Assembly (NCBI GenBank): GCA_018609045.1
Contig: JABAYK010000047.1
Span: 1-35,989, forward strand
Direction of reading: 5' to 3'
Source: Flavobacteriales bacterium
Lineage (GTDB): Bacteria > Bacteroidota > Bacteroidia > Flavobacteriales_G > Salibacteraceae
DNA length: 35,989 nucleotides
Made by a program: the position numbers and the translations under genes. Positions 16,335 through 24,458 of the stretch are shown here, one piece after another (position 1 is the stretch's first letter; each line of letters begins with the position of its first letter). Under the pieces are notes generated by a model that saw only the letters and a program-made list of their open reading frames with translations, was not told the origin of the DNA and did not search any database.

Positions 16335-17186
16335 GTGAGGATTATTACGCTGTTGGGATTGTTGTTTTTTTTAGGTTCTTGTGAGTTATTTAACAAACCA
16401 GAGGAAATTCCTGCGTACGTAAAAATTGAAACCCCAGTTTTAATTACTGACCCCCAAACCCAAGGTGCAAATTCAAATGCAATTACCGATGGATGGATTT
16501 ATATTAATGATGAACCAATCGGTGTTCTTGAATTTCCTGCTGAGTTTCCTGTTTTAACTTCTGGGCCTACCAACATAAAAGTATTTGCTGGAATCAAAGA
16601 AAACGGTTTCGAAGCGCAAAGAGAAATTTATCCTTTCTATGCTGCCTACGAAACTGACTCAAACCTTGTTGAAGATGCTACAATAACAATTAATCCAATT
16701 TTTACCTATAAACAATCTGCAAAATTTGTTTGGACCGAAGACTTTGAAGGCTTAAAAGTAGATTTTGATAGCACCCAATTCAGTTTAGCCTCAATTAACC
16801 AACAAACCCAAGTTGTGCGAAGTGGAATTCGTTCAGGAATAATTTCTTTAAATTCTAGCAAATATTTCATCGAGGCTTTTTCTGGTTATAAAATGGATTT
16901 ACCTGGCTTGGGGGCTAATGTTTATTTCGAAATAGATTTCAATTCAGATATGGATTTTGAAGTTTACTTAATTTCCAATAACACCGATGGTACCATAGCT
17001 CGAGATAGAATTATCTATTTATCTCAAACCAACGGAATTTGGAAAAAAGTATACATTAACTTAACCGACTTTATTTCGTTTAACCAAAATGCAGAAACTT
17101 TTCAAATTGGTTTAAGGTGCAATATTGAAGATGTTGCTGAAAGTGCAACCATTTATTTAGACAACTTAAAAGTAATTTCTGAATAA
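16335..17186 (+). CDS. Lipoprotein upstream of a sugar-phosphate transferase, GTG start
   Basis: About 283 residues. The frame has no ATG near its start. GTG at 16335 gives (M)RIITLLGLLFFLGSC with a lipobox ending at Cys16, and GTG at 16326 would add three residues. Residues about 20-110 form a beta-rich domain with WIYINDEPIGVLEFPAEFPVL and TNIKVFAGIKENG, resembling PEGA-like surface domains. The C-terminal ~150 residues (WTEDFEG onwards, ending YLDNLKVIS) look like a jelly-roll carbohydrate-binding-type module. The stop overlaps the ATG of the sugar transferase by one base (TAATG), so the two are translated together. A structural or glycan-binding role in polysaccharide export is possible. 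I do not recognise a named family. Confidence 0.75.
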   Translation: MRIITLLGLLFFLGSCELFNKPEEIPAYVKIETPVLITDPQTQGANSNAITDGWIYINDEPIGVLEFPAEFPVLTSGPTNIKVFAGIKENGFEAQREIYPFYAAYETDSNLVEDATITINPIFTYKQSAKFVWTEDFEGLKVDFDSTQFSLASINQQTQVVRSGIRSGIISLNSSKYFIEAFSGYKMDLPGLGANVYFEIDFNSDMDFEVYLISNNTDGTIARDRIIYLSQTNGIWKKVYINLTDFISFNQNAETFQIGLRCNIEDVAESATIYLDNLKVISE

Positions 17187-18601
17187 TGAATAACAAATTA
17201 CAAGCTCTAAAGTATGTTGTTGCAGATTATTTATCTGCAGGAATTGCTTGGGCTTTATTTTTTGTTTTTCGTAAAATATATATTGAACCTCAAAAATTTG
17301 GAGTTCCTGTCAACTTGGAGTTTACCGAAAAGTTTTTTTATGGATTAATTATTATTCCATTTGTTTGGGTGCTTGTTTATAGCTTTTTAGGCACCTACTC
17401 TAAGCCATACCGAAAATCTAGACTAAATGAATTAGGGCAAACATTATTGGTTTCGTTTTTAGGGGTTGTGGTTGTATTTTTTGCTTTATTGCTAGATGAC
17501 CAAATTGCCAACTACAAAAACTATTACATAAGTTTTTCGGCACTTTTCGGCTTCCATTTCTTTTTTACTTTTCTGTTTAGGTTTATACTGTCTAGCTCTA
17601 CAGCATATAGAATTCATAATAGGTTAATTGGATTCAACACAATTATTGTTGGCAGCAACGAAAAAGCGGTTGAGCTCTTTAAGGATTTAGAAAGTCAAAA
17701 AAAATCTTCAGGATTTAAAGTTTTAGGTTTTGTTCACCTCAACGGAAACCATAACCACATGCTCGAAGAGTTTACACCGCATCTTGGTCACTTTAACGAT
17801 ATTCATGAATTGATAAAAACCCATCAAATTGAAGAAATAATTTGCGCCATTGAATCATCAGAACATGATAAAATTGGAAAAATAGTTTCTAGCCTAGATG
17901 GAATGAATGTTTATGTAAAAATAATTCCTGATATGTACGATATTCTTTCGGGGCAAGTAAAAATGTCATCAATATTTGGAGCACCTCTTATTGATATCAG
18001 TAAAGAAATAATGCCATCTTGGCAAAAAACACTAAAAAGAGGAATCGATATTTTTTCAGCCATTTTTGCCCTACTCCTATTATCTCCATTATTGATAATA
18101 ACTGCCATTATTATAGTTTTAACTTCAAAAGGACCAATACTTTATTCTCACGAAAGAATCGGTTTAAATGGAAAGCCTTTTAGAATATTCAAGTTTCGTT
18201 CAATGGTAAAAAATGCTGAACAAAACGGCCCTGCATTATCCAGTAAAACAGATAGCAGAATAACACCTTTTGGTAAATTTATGAGGCGAACCCGAATAGA
18301 TGAAATTCCAAATTTTGTAAATGTTTTAAAGGGTGAAATGAGTTTGGTAGGACCTCGCCCTGAAAGACAATTTTTTATTGATCAAATTGTGGAAAAAGCT
18401 CCGCACTACAAACATCTTCACAAAATTAAACCTGGAATTACCTCTTGGGGACAAGTAAAATATGGATATGCCGAAAATGTTACCCAAATGGTTGAAAGAC
18501 TTAAATATGACATTATTTATTTAGAAAACATGTCACTTTTTGTTGATTTCAAAATCTTAATATATACAGTTTTAATCGTTTTACAAGGAAGAGGAAAATA
18601 A
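17186..18601 (+). CDS. Polyprenyl-phosphate sugar-1-phosphate transferase (exopolysaccharide type)
   Basis: 471 residues. The N-terminal part has about four to five membrane helices (YVVADYLSAGIAWALFFVF, FYGLIIIPFVWVLVYSFLG, and two more), then a Rossmann-like CoA-binding-3 domain (NTIIVGSNEKAVELF). A further membrane hairpin starts at about residue 283 (KRGIDIFSAIFALLLLSPLL), followed by the bacterial sugar-transferase catalytic domain: ILYSHERIGLNGKPFRIFKFRSMV, RTRIDEIPNFVNVLKGEMSLVGPRPE and KPGITSWGQVKYGY. Such enzymes load the first sugar phosphate on undecaprenyl phosphate for exopolysaccharide or O-antigen synthesis. Which sugar is used cannot be told. It overlaps the lipoprotein gene by one base. 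No glycosyltransferases follow, so the rest of the pathway is elsewhere. Confidence 0.92.
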   Translation: MNNKLQALKYVVADYLSAGIAWALFFVFRKIYIEPQKFGVPVNLEFTEKFFYGLIIIPFVWVLVYSFLGTYSKPYRKSRLNELGQTLLVSFLGVVVVFFALLLDDQIANYKNYYISFSALFGFHFFFTFLFRFILSSSTAYRIHNRLIGFNTIIVGSNEKAVELFKDLESQKKSSGFKVLGFVHLNGNHNHMLEEFTPHLGHFNDIHELIKTHQIEEIICAIESSEHDKIGKIVSSLDGMNVYVKIIPDMYDILSGQVKMSSIFGAPLIDISKEIMPSWQKTLKRGIDIFSAIFALLLLSPLLIITAIIIVLTSKGPILYSHERIGLNGKPFRIFKFRSMVKNAEQNGPALSSKTDSRITPFGKFMRRTRIDEIPNFVNVLKGEMSLVGPRPERQFFIDQIVEKAPHYKHLHKIKPGITSWGQVKYGYAENVTQMVERLKYDIIYLENMSLFVDFKILIYTVLIVLQGRGK

Positions 18602-18626
18602 ACACAATTACCTTTTTTTTGAATAT

Positions 18627-18634
18627 TACATTTG
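18627..18634 (+). promoter_or_regulatory. Bacteroidota -7 promoter element before 3-hydroxybutyryl-CoA dehydrogenase
   Basis: TACATTTG is a perfect match to TAnnTTTG and ends 17 bases before the ATG at 18651. No -33 TTTG lies at the expected spacing. Confidence 0.5.
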
Positions 18635-18650
18635 CAAAAAAAACACTCAC

Positions 18651-19541
18651 ATGAAAAATATTGCAGTTATTGGGGCAGGAACTATGGGTAATGGAATTGC
18701 TCATGTTTTTGCCCAAAATGGTTTTAAAGTAAACCTTATTGATATTTCTGAAAAGTCTCTTGAAAAAGCTATTGCAACCATTAACAAAAACCTTGATAGG
18801 CAAGTAAGCAAAGATTTAATATCTGAAGAAGACAAAACAAATACACTTCAAAATATTACTACTCATACTTCAATAGAAAATGGTGTAAGCGATAGAGACC
18901 TTGTAGTGGAAGCAGCAACAGAAAATGTAGAATTAAAATTAAAAATTTTTAAAACCCTTGATGAAAATGCTCCTAAAAATGCAATTTTAGCTTCAAACAC
19001 TTCATCAATTTCTATTACCAAAATTGCCGCTGTTACCAACAGACCAGATAAGGTTATAGGAATGCATTTTATGAACCCTGTACCAGTAATGATATTGGTT
19101 GAAATAATTAGAGGTTATGCCACATCTAATGAGGTTACTAATTTAATTATGGAAACCTCAAAACAGCTTAAAAAAGTTCCTGTTGAGGTAAATGATTATC
19201 CTGGTTTTGTAGCCAATAGGATTTTAATGCCTATGATTAATGAAGCAATAATTTCTTTACACGAAGGTGTTGCTGGCGTTGAAGAAATTGATACTGTAAT
19301 GAAGTTAGGAATGGCTCATCCCATGGGTCCACTTCAATTAGCTGATTTTATTGGTTTAGATGTTTGCTTATCTATTTTGAATGTACTTTACGATGGATTT
19401 GGTAATCCTAAATACGCACCTTGCCCGTTATTGGTAAATATGGTAACTGCAGGAAAACTAGGTGTAAAATCTGGTGAAGGCTTTTACAGTTGGGGGCATG
19501 GCACCAAAGACTTAATTGTAGCAGAAAATTTTAAAAAATAA
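18651..19541 (+). CDS. hbd: 3-hydroxybutyryl-CoA dehydrogenase
   Basis: 296 residues, the usual length of the stand-alone enzyme. It oxidises (S)-3-hydroxyacyl-CoA to 3-ketoacyl-CoA with NAD, or the reverse. N-terminal Rossmann motif GAGTMGNGIAHVFAQNG with an acidic LIDIS strand end (NAD preference), the conserved SNTSSISI segment, catalytic His in GMHFMNPVPVM, and GFVANRILMPMINEA with the conserved Asn. The C-terminal helical dimer domain includes GLDVCLSIL and KSGEGFYSWG. No enoyl-CoA hydratase domain is attached. It ends in a terminator shared with the convergent DUF4294 gene. The facing operon carries sucC and a biotin carboxylase, so acyl-CoA enzymes cluster here. Confidence 0.92.
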   Translation: MKNIAVIGAGTMGNGIAHVFAQNGFKVNLIDISEKSLEKAIATINKNLDRQVSKDLISEEDKTNTLQNITTHTSIENGVSDRDLVVEAATENVELKLKIFKTLDENAPKNAILASNTSSISITKIAAVTNRPDKVIGMHFMNPVPVMILVEIIRGYATSNEVTNLIMETSKQLKKVPVEVNDYPGFVANRILMPMINEAIISLHEGVAGVEEIDTVMKLGMAHPMGPLQLADFIGLDVCLSILNVLYDGFGNPKYAPCPLLVNMVTAGKLGVKSGEGFYSWGHGTKDLIVAENFKK

Positions 19542-19564
19542 AAAAAGGGCTTTCGCCCTTTTTT
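19541..19564. terminator. Bidirectional intrinsic terminator between hbd and DUF4294 genes
   Basis: AAAAAAGGGC (19541-19550) and GCCCTTTTTT (19555-19564) form a perfect stem around a TTTC loop, with U tracts on both strands. It touches the stop codons of both convergent genes. Confidence 0.9.
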
Positions 19565-20157
19565 TATGTCCAGCCGTTTTCTAATGCTAGAACAATTTGT
19601 TCTATGTCTTTGTCGTAGCCATTTGGGTCGTATTCAGATTTTAAATCGTGGCCAAATATTCTAGCCAAACCTTGCCAAAAAAAGGCAGTAACCATGTTGC
19701 GCAAGTCTTTTACCAATTCGTAAGAAGAATTTCCTGTTTCTCTATCAATTAACTTTATTAAAATTCTTCCTTGGGTAACACTAAGGTTCATCAATTCTTC
19801 TTCGTATTGAGCCCTTAAATCATCTTCTACTTGCTTGTAAAACCTTTTCTTTTCTTTTTCGGTTTTTGCTAATGCTATGCTATCCTCATATTTGTTTAAT
19901 AATTGTGAGGCAAGCTTTGCGTAGGGATAAACTTTTTCTACATTGTACTTAAGTCTGTTATATTTTTCTTTTTCCTTGGTAGATTTAAATACTCTAGGGG
20001 CATGAATATTTACAAAGTTTAAATGCACCATAGGGATAGTATCACCTTTGTTTATAGTAGCTGAAACCCACCTATCGCCTTCTATTAAAGGAGATTGAGC
20101 AACCAGCATATTGGTGGAGATTAGTATTGAAAAAGATATGAAGAGGAATTTTTTCAC
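19564..20157 (-). CDS. DUF4294 protein with signal peptide, GTG start
   Basis: 197 residues. The start is GTG at 20157: an ATG overlapping it is out of frame, and the next in-frame Met falls inside the signal peptide. The signal peptide ends at about LVAQ. The mature part has DTIPMVHLNFVNI, then a helical, charged region (KVYPYAKLASQLLNKYEDSI, with a Lys/Glu-rich coiled stretch) and GRILIKLIDRETGNSSYEL before a C-terminal helix, the pattern of the Bacteroidota family DUF4294. Function is unknown, and its export suggests a periplasmic role. It follows the biotin carboxylase gene by 34 bases and may be the third gene of that operon. Confidence 0.8.
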   Translation of the reverse strand: MKKFLFISFSILISTNMLVAQSPLIEGDRWVSATINKGDTIPMVHLNFVNIHAPRVFKSTKEKEKYNRLKYNVEKVYPYAKLASQLLNKYEDSIALAKTEKEKKRFYKQVEDDLRAQYEEELMNLSVTQGRILIKLIDRETGNSSYELVKDLRNMVTAFFWQGLARIFGHDLKSEYDPNGYDKDIEQIVLALENGWT

Positions 20158-20191
20158 ATCGATAAATTAGGCAATTAATATACCAAAAATA

Positions 20192-21679
20192 TCAATTAGA
20201 TCTTCTTAATTTCCAACTAGATTTTTGTTCTGTAGCTTTTATTGCTGCTGAAGCATTACCAGAATTGCCTTTGTCAAACAAAGATGTAGCTATTATAGCA
20301 CCAATTTCCTCAGAATTATCATCTTGATTATCAAGATACTCTGGCTTAAAATAATTTTGCACAAAATGTGTATCAAAGTGCCCAGATCTAAAAGCTTCGT
20401 GTTGAATGGCAAATTTGCAAAAGCCTAAAGTTGTAGAAACTCCAGTAATTTGATATTCATCAATGGCACGAACCATTCTATCAATTGCCTCATCTCTATC
20501 CTTACCATAGGTAATCATTTTGGCAATCATGGGGTCGTAATAAATTGGAATATCCATTCCTTGCTCAAAACCATCATCAACTCTAACACCTGGACCTTTA
20601 GGAGGATGATAAGTTTCTAACCTTCCAGTATCAGGTAAAAAATTATTGGTAGGATCTTCAGCATAAACACGAATTTCTAAAGCATGTCCATGAATTTTTA
20701 AATCATCTTGGGTAAAAGATAACTTTTCGCCTCTAGCCACCTTTATTTGCTCTTTAACCAAATCAAGTCCTGTAATTAATTCAGACACGGGATGCTCCAC
20801 TTGAAGCCTTGTATTCATTTCTAAAAAATAGAAATTGTGGTCGGCATCAAATAAAAACTCTACAGTTCCTGCACCAACATAATCGCAAGCTTTAGCAACA
20901 TTCACAGCCGCCTCGCCCATTTGTTTTCTTAACTCAGGAGTTAAAACTGAAGATGGGGCTTCTTCAATAACCTTTTGATGACGCCTTTGTATAGAGCATT
21001 CTCTTTCAAACAAATAAACCACGTTTCCATGTTTATCTGCCAAAATTTGAATTTCTATATGACGTGGCTTATCGGCATACTTTTCTACAAAAACAGCACC
21101 GTTGCCAAAAGCAGAAATTGCTTCACTTACAGCACGATTCAATTGTTCTTCAACATCCTCGGCACGTTCAACTATTCTCATTCCCTTACCTCCACCTCCG
21201 GCAGAAGCTTTAACCAAAACAGGAAATCCTATTTCAATAGCTACTCTTTTGGCTTCGGCAATATCTTCTACTGCATGATCTAAACCTGGAACTAGAGGAA
21301 CATTGTAACTTTTTACAGCGTTTTTTGCCGAAAGTTTATCACCCATAAGTTCCATTGCTTCAGCGCTAGGTCCAATAAAGGTTATTCCAGCGTTTTCTAC
21401 AGACCTTGCAAAATCAGCATTTTCAGAAAGAAATCCATAACCAGGATGGATTCCGTCAACATCAAGTTTTTTTGCAACATCAATAATCTTGTCGCCTCTG
21501 AGGTAAGATTCTTTGCTTGCAGGTGGGCCAATACAAACTGCTTCATCTGCGTATCTAACAAATAGAGCACCTCTATCTGCTTCTGAATATACAGCAACGG
21601 TTTTTACCCCCATCTCTCTGCAAGAACGCATAATGCGAAGTGCAATTTCTCCTCTATTGGCTACAAGAACTTTCTTCAT
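20192..21679 (-). CDS. accC: Biotin carboxylase subunit of an acyl-CoA carboxylase, with C-terminal extension
   Basis: 495 residues. Carboxylates biotin on its carrier protein using ATP and bicarbonate. The N-terminal domain has LVANRGEIALRIMRS and GIHPGYGFLSENADFA. The ATP-grasp domain has KASAGGGGKGMRIV, ECSIQRRHQKVIEEAPS and EMNTRLQVEHPVSE. The C-terminal domain has EIRVYAEDP and FLPDTGRLETYHPP. The protein is about 45 residues longer than E. coli AccC. The tail (from about FVQNYFKPEYL on) holds no biotin-attachment motif and resembles tails of propionyl-CoA-type biotin carboxylases. The gene starts nine bases after sucC, so a role in propionyl-CoA to succinyl-CoA conversion is as likely as one in fatty-acid synthesis. 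No carrier or carboxyltransferase gene is adjacent. Confidence 0.88.
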   Translation of the reverse strand: MKKVLVANRGEIALRIMRSCREMGVKTVAVYSEADRGALFVRYADEAVCIGPPASKESYLRGDKIIDVAKKLDVDGIHPGYGFLSENADFARSVENAGITFIGPSAEAMELMGDKLSAKNAVKSYNVPLVPGLDHAVEDIAEAKRVAIEIGFPVLVKASAGGGGKGMRIVERAEDVEEQLNRAVSEAISAFGNGAVFVEKYADKPRHIEIQILADKHGNVVYLFERECSIQRRHQKVIEEAPSSVLTPELRKQMGEAAVNVAKACDYVGAGTVEFLFDADHNFYFLEMNTRLQVEHPVSELITGLDLVKEQIKVARGEKLSFTQDDLKIHGHALEIRVYAEDPTNNFLPDTGRLETYHPPKGPGVRVDDGFEQGMDIPIYYDPMIAKMITYGKDRDEAIDRMVRAIDEYQITGVSTTLGFCKFAIQHEAFRSGHFDTHFVQNYFKPEYLDNQDDNSEEIGAIIATSLFDKGNSGNASAAIKATEQKSSWKLRRSN

Positions 21680-21688
21680 GATAATTTT

Positions 21689-22879
21689 TTATGCTAAAAC
21701 TTCTTTAACAGCATCTGCAGCTTCTTGCAATAAAATAGCTGAATGAACTTTTAATCCAGATTCATCAATTATTTTTTTAGCTTCTTCGGCATTTGTTCCT
21801 TGAAGTCTAACAATTATCGGAACAGGAATATCTCCTATGCTTTTGTAAGCATCAACAACGCCTTGAGCAACTCTATCGCACCTTACAATACCACCAAAAA
21901 TATTAACCAAAATAGCTTTAACATTTGGATCGCTTAAAATTATTCTAAAAGCTCTCTCAACACGTTCAGCATTTGCTGTTCCACCTACATCTAAAAAGTT
22001 TGCAGGGTCTCCGCCAGATAATTTAATAATATCCATAGTTGCCATAGCCAAACCGGCACCGTTTACCATACAGCCTACATTTCCGTCAAGCTTAACGTAG
22101 TTTAATGAGTACTCTGCTGCTTCAACTTCAGTAGCATCTTCTTCTGTAATGTCTCTCATCTCAGCCAAGTCTGGATGTCTAAATAATGCATTATCATCTA
22201 AAGAAACTTTTGCATCTACAGCAATAATTTTATCGTCTGATGTTTTTAAAACGGGATTGATTTCGAATAGAGAAGCATCGTTAGTTTCGTAAGCTTTATA
22301 TAAGGCAAAAACAAACTTTACCATTTGTTTAAAAGCTTGACCAGAAAGGCCAAGATTAAATGCTATTCTTCTTGCTTGAAATCCTTGAACGCCAACTTTA
22401 GGATCAATTTCTTCAGTAAAAATTAAGTGTGGTGTTTTTTCTGCAACAGATTCAATATCCATTCCACCTTCGGTAGAATACATGAACATATTTTTACCTG
22501 TATTTCTGTTTAACAAAACACTCATGTAATATTCTTCTGGCTCATTTTCACCTGGATAATAAACATCTTGGGCAACCAATACTTTATGAACTCGCTTGCC
22601 TTCTTTTGAAGTTTGAGGGGTAACCAAGTCCATTCCGATTATTGAATCAGCTACAGATCTAACCTCATCAAGGTTTTTGGCCAATTTAACGCCGCCACCT
22701 TTTCCTCTTCCACCAGCGTGTATTTGGGCTTTAATTACCCACCAACCTGTGCCAGTTTCTTCGGTTAATTTTTTAGCAACGTCAACTGCTTCATTTCCAT
22801 TATTGGCCACATATCCTTCTTGAATAGCAACTCCTGATTTTTTTAAGATTCCTTTTGCTTGAAACTCGTGTAAATTCAT
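21689..22879 (-). CDS. sucC: Succinyl-CoA synthetase (ADP-forming) subunit beta
   Basis: 396 residues. The beta subunit carries the ATP-grasp nucleotide site of succinyl-CoA synthetase in the TCA cycle. Seen: MNLHEFQAKGILKKSGV at the start, WWVIKAQIHAGGRGKGGGVKLA in the ATP-grasp region, SLFEINPVLKTSDDKIIAVDAKVSLDDNA, GNVGCMVNGAGLAMATMD and ILVNIFGGIVRCDRVA in the CoA-ligase domain. Length is typical. The alpha subunit gene sucD is not in the window. A perfect -7 promoter element lies 27 bases upstream. The biotin carboxylase gene follows after nine bases, an arrangement that couples a succinyl-CoA enzyme with a carboxylase. Confidence 0.95.
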   Translation of the reverse strand: MNLHEFQAKGILKKSGVAIQEGYVANNGNEAVDVAKKLTEETGTGWWVIKAQIHAGGRGKGGGVKLAKNLDEVRSVADSIIGMDLVTPQTSKEGKRVHKVLVAQDVYYPGENEPEEYYMSVLLNRNTGKNMFMYSTEGGMDIESVAEKTPHLIFTEEIDPKVGVQGFQARRIAFNLGLSGQAFKQMVKFVFALYKAYETNDASLFEINPVLKTSDDKIIAVDAKVSLDDNALFRHPDLAEMRDITEEDATEVEAAEYSLNYVKLDGNVGCMVNGAGLAMATMDIIKLSGGDPANFLDVGGTANAERVERAFRIILSDPNVKAILVNIFGGIVRCDRVAQGVVDAYKSIGDIPVPIIVRLQGTNAEEAKKIIDESGLKVHSAILLQEAADAVKEVLA

Positions 22880-22905
22880 TAGAGATTTATTTTTTTCTTG
22901 AAGGC

Positions 22906-22913
22906 CAAAAATA
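22906..22913 (-). promoter_or_regulatory. Bacteroidota -7 promoter element before sucC
   Basis: On the minus strand TATTTTTG matches TAnnTTTG and ends 27 bases before the sucC ATG. No well-spaced -33 TTTG is seen. It would drive sucC, the biotin carboxylase and perhaps the DUF4294 gene. Confidence 0.5.
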
Positions 22914-22998
22914 GGATAATCAAATAATTTTCTACCCTAATTCAGGTTTTGTTTTTGGCAATTTATCAAGGTTTTGATTTATTTATTTGTTTTGCCTC

Positions 22999-23652
22999 AT
23001 GATAGAAGCTCAACAACTTATTAAATCATACAATAGTTTAAAGGTTTTAAAGGGAGTAAGTCTTAAAATAGAAAAAGGTGAAGTTATTTCTATTGTTGGC
23101 GCTTCGGGAGCTGGTAAATCTACTTTGCTCCATATTTTGGGCACATTAGACCAGCCTGACCAAGGCAAACTATTCATTAACAATACAGATGTTTTTTCCC
23201 TTAAATCAAAAGCAATATCTGCCTTTAGAAATAAAGAAATTGGGTTTATTTTCCAATTTCATCATTTATTGCCTGAGTTTACTGCGTTAGAAAATATTTT
23301 AATTCCGGGAATGATTGCGGGTAAAACCAAAAAAGAATTAGAAGATAAAGCTTTGAATTATTTAGATATTTTAGGGTTAGTAAATAGAAAAAATCACAAA
23401 CCTTCAGAATTAAGTGGTGGAGAACAGCAACGTGTTGCCGTTTGCAGGGCATTAATTAATTCGCCCTCTGTAATATTTGCTGATGAACCTTCAGGCAATT
23501 TAGATTCAGCTTCATCTAAAGAATTGCATCAACTATTTTTTGACTTGCGAGATCAATTTAACCAAACCTTTGTTATTGTAACACACAACAAAGAGTTAGC
23601 CAATATGGCGGATAGAAAACTAGAAATTGTGGACGGAATAATTGCCTCTTGA
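22999..23652 (+). CDS. lolD: ABC transporter ATPase, LolD/MacB type
   Basis: 217 residues from the ATG at 22999, which gives [24 protein letters not shown] four codons upstream is less likely. Complete ATPase motifs: Walker [11 protein letters not shown]-loop [18 protein letters not shown], signature LSGGEQQR, Walker [13 protein letters not shown] and H-loop VTHN. The [12 protein letters not shown] sequence and the small size fit LolD, which powers lipoprotein release to the outer membrane. MacB-type export remains possible. The membrane partner (LolC/E) is not in the window. Its TGA overlaps the TTG start of the next gene by three bases. Confidence 0.87.
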   Translation: MIEAQQLIKSYNSLKVLKGVSLKIEKGEVISIVGASGAGKSTLLHILGTLDQPDQGKLFINNTDVFSLKSKAISAFRNKEIGFIFQFHHLLPEFTALENILIPGMIAGKTKKELEDKALNYLDILGLVNRKNHKPSELSGGEQQRVAVCRALINSPSVIFADEPSGNLDSASSKELHQLFFDLRDQFNQTFVIVTHNKELANMADRKLEIVDGIIAS

Positions 23653-24404
23653 AAAAATCTGAATTAAAAAATTTACTCGACCAAAAATACCTAGAATACA
23701 ATAATTTAAATTTTATTGATTCTGATCCTGTTTCTATTCCTCATAGGTTTTCGTTAAAACAAGATATAGAAATTTCAGGTTTTTTGGCGGCCACCATTTC
23801 ATGGGGACAAAGAATTACCATTATCAAAAACGCCAATAAAATCATTCATTTTATGGATGAAGCCCCTTTTGATTTCATTAAAAACTCTAGTGAAAAAGAC
23901 CTATTAAAATTTCAAAAATTTGTGCATAGAACCTTTAATGGTGAGGACTGTATGTTTTTTGTTGATACACTTAAAAAAGTTTATTCTAAACACAACTCAT
24001 TAGAAGATTTATTTTATCATCCAAATGGTGTAAAAGCAGGATTAGTAAAGTTTAGAGAAGAGTTTTTGAAATTTCCACACCTTACAAGAACAGAAAAACA
24101 CTTGGCAAATCCGTTAAAGAATTCCTCAGCCAAAAGACTAAACATGTACTTGCGTTGGATGGTTAGAAAAGATGATGGAAATGTTGATTTTGGCATTTGG
24201 AATAAAATTAAAACCAAAGACCTATTTTTGCCCTTAGATGTTCACACGGCAAACGTCGGCAGAAAACTAGGATTACTTGCCCGAAAACAAAATGATTGGA
24301 AAGCCGTTGATGAGCTTACAACCACCTTAAAACAATTTGATTCAAATGATCCTGTAAAATATGATTATGCTCTGTTTGGATTAGGTATTTTTGAAAAATA
24401 CTAG
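23649..24404 (+). CDS. TIGR02757 family protein, TTG start
   Basis: 251 residues. The start is TTG at 23649, overlapping the lolD stop (TTGA), since no ATG lies before the conserved opening [16 protein letters not shown]. Characteristic segments: [34 protein letters not shown] opening (positions about 26-55), [37 protein letters not shown] and [19 protein letters not shown]. The late [27 protein letters not shown] region recalls the helix-hairpin-helix DNA glycosylase-like fold to which this family has been compared. The function is unknown. It is found mainly in Bacteroidota and a few other phyla, usually with ordinary housekeeping neighbours. Confidence 0.85.
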   Translation: MKKSELKNLLDQKYLEYNNLNFIDSDPVSIPHRFSLKQDIEISGFLAATISWGQRITIIKNANKIIHFMDEAPFDFIKNSSEKDLLKFQKFVHRTFNGEDCMFFVDTLKKVYSKHNSLEDLFYHPNGVKAGLVKFREEFLKFPHLTRTEKHLANPLKNSSAKRLNMYLRWMVRKDDGNVDFGIWNKIKTKDLFLPLDVHTANVGRKLGLLARKQNDWKAVDELTTTLKQFDSNDPVKYDYALFGLGIFEKY

Positions 24405-24458
24405 CAACCTTTTTCTTTTATTTGTTGTCTATAATAATGAGGAAATATATTTAAGTAC

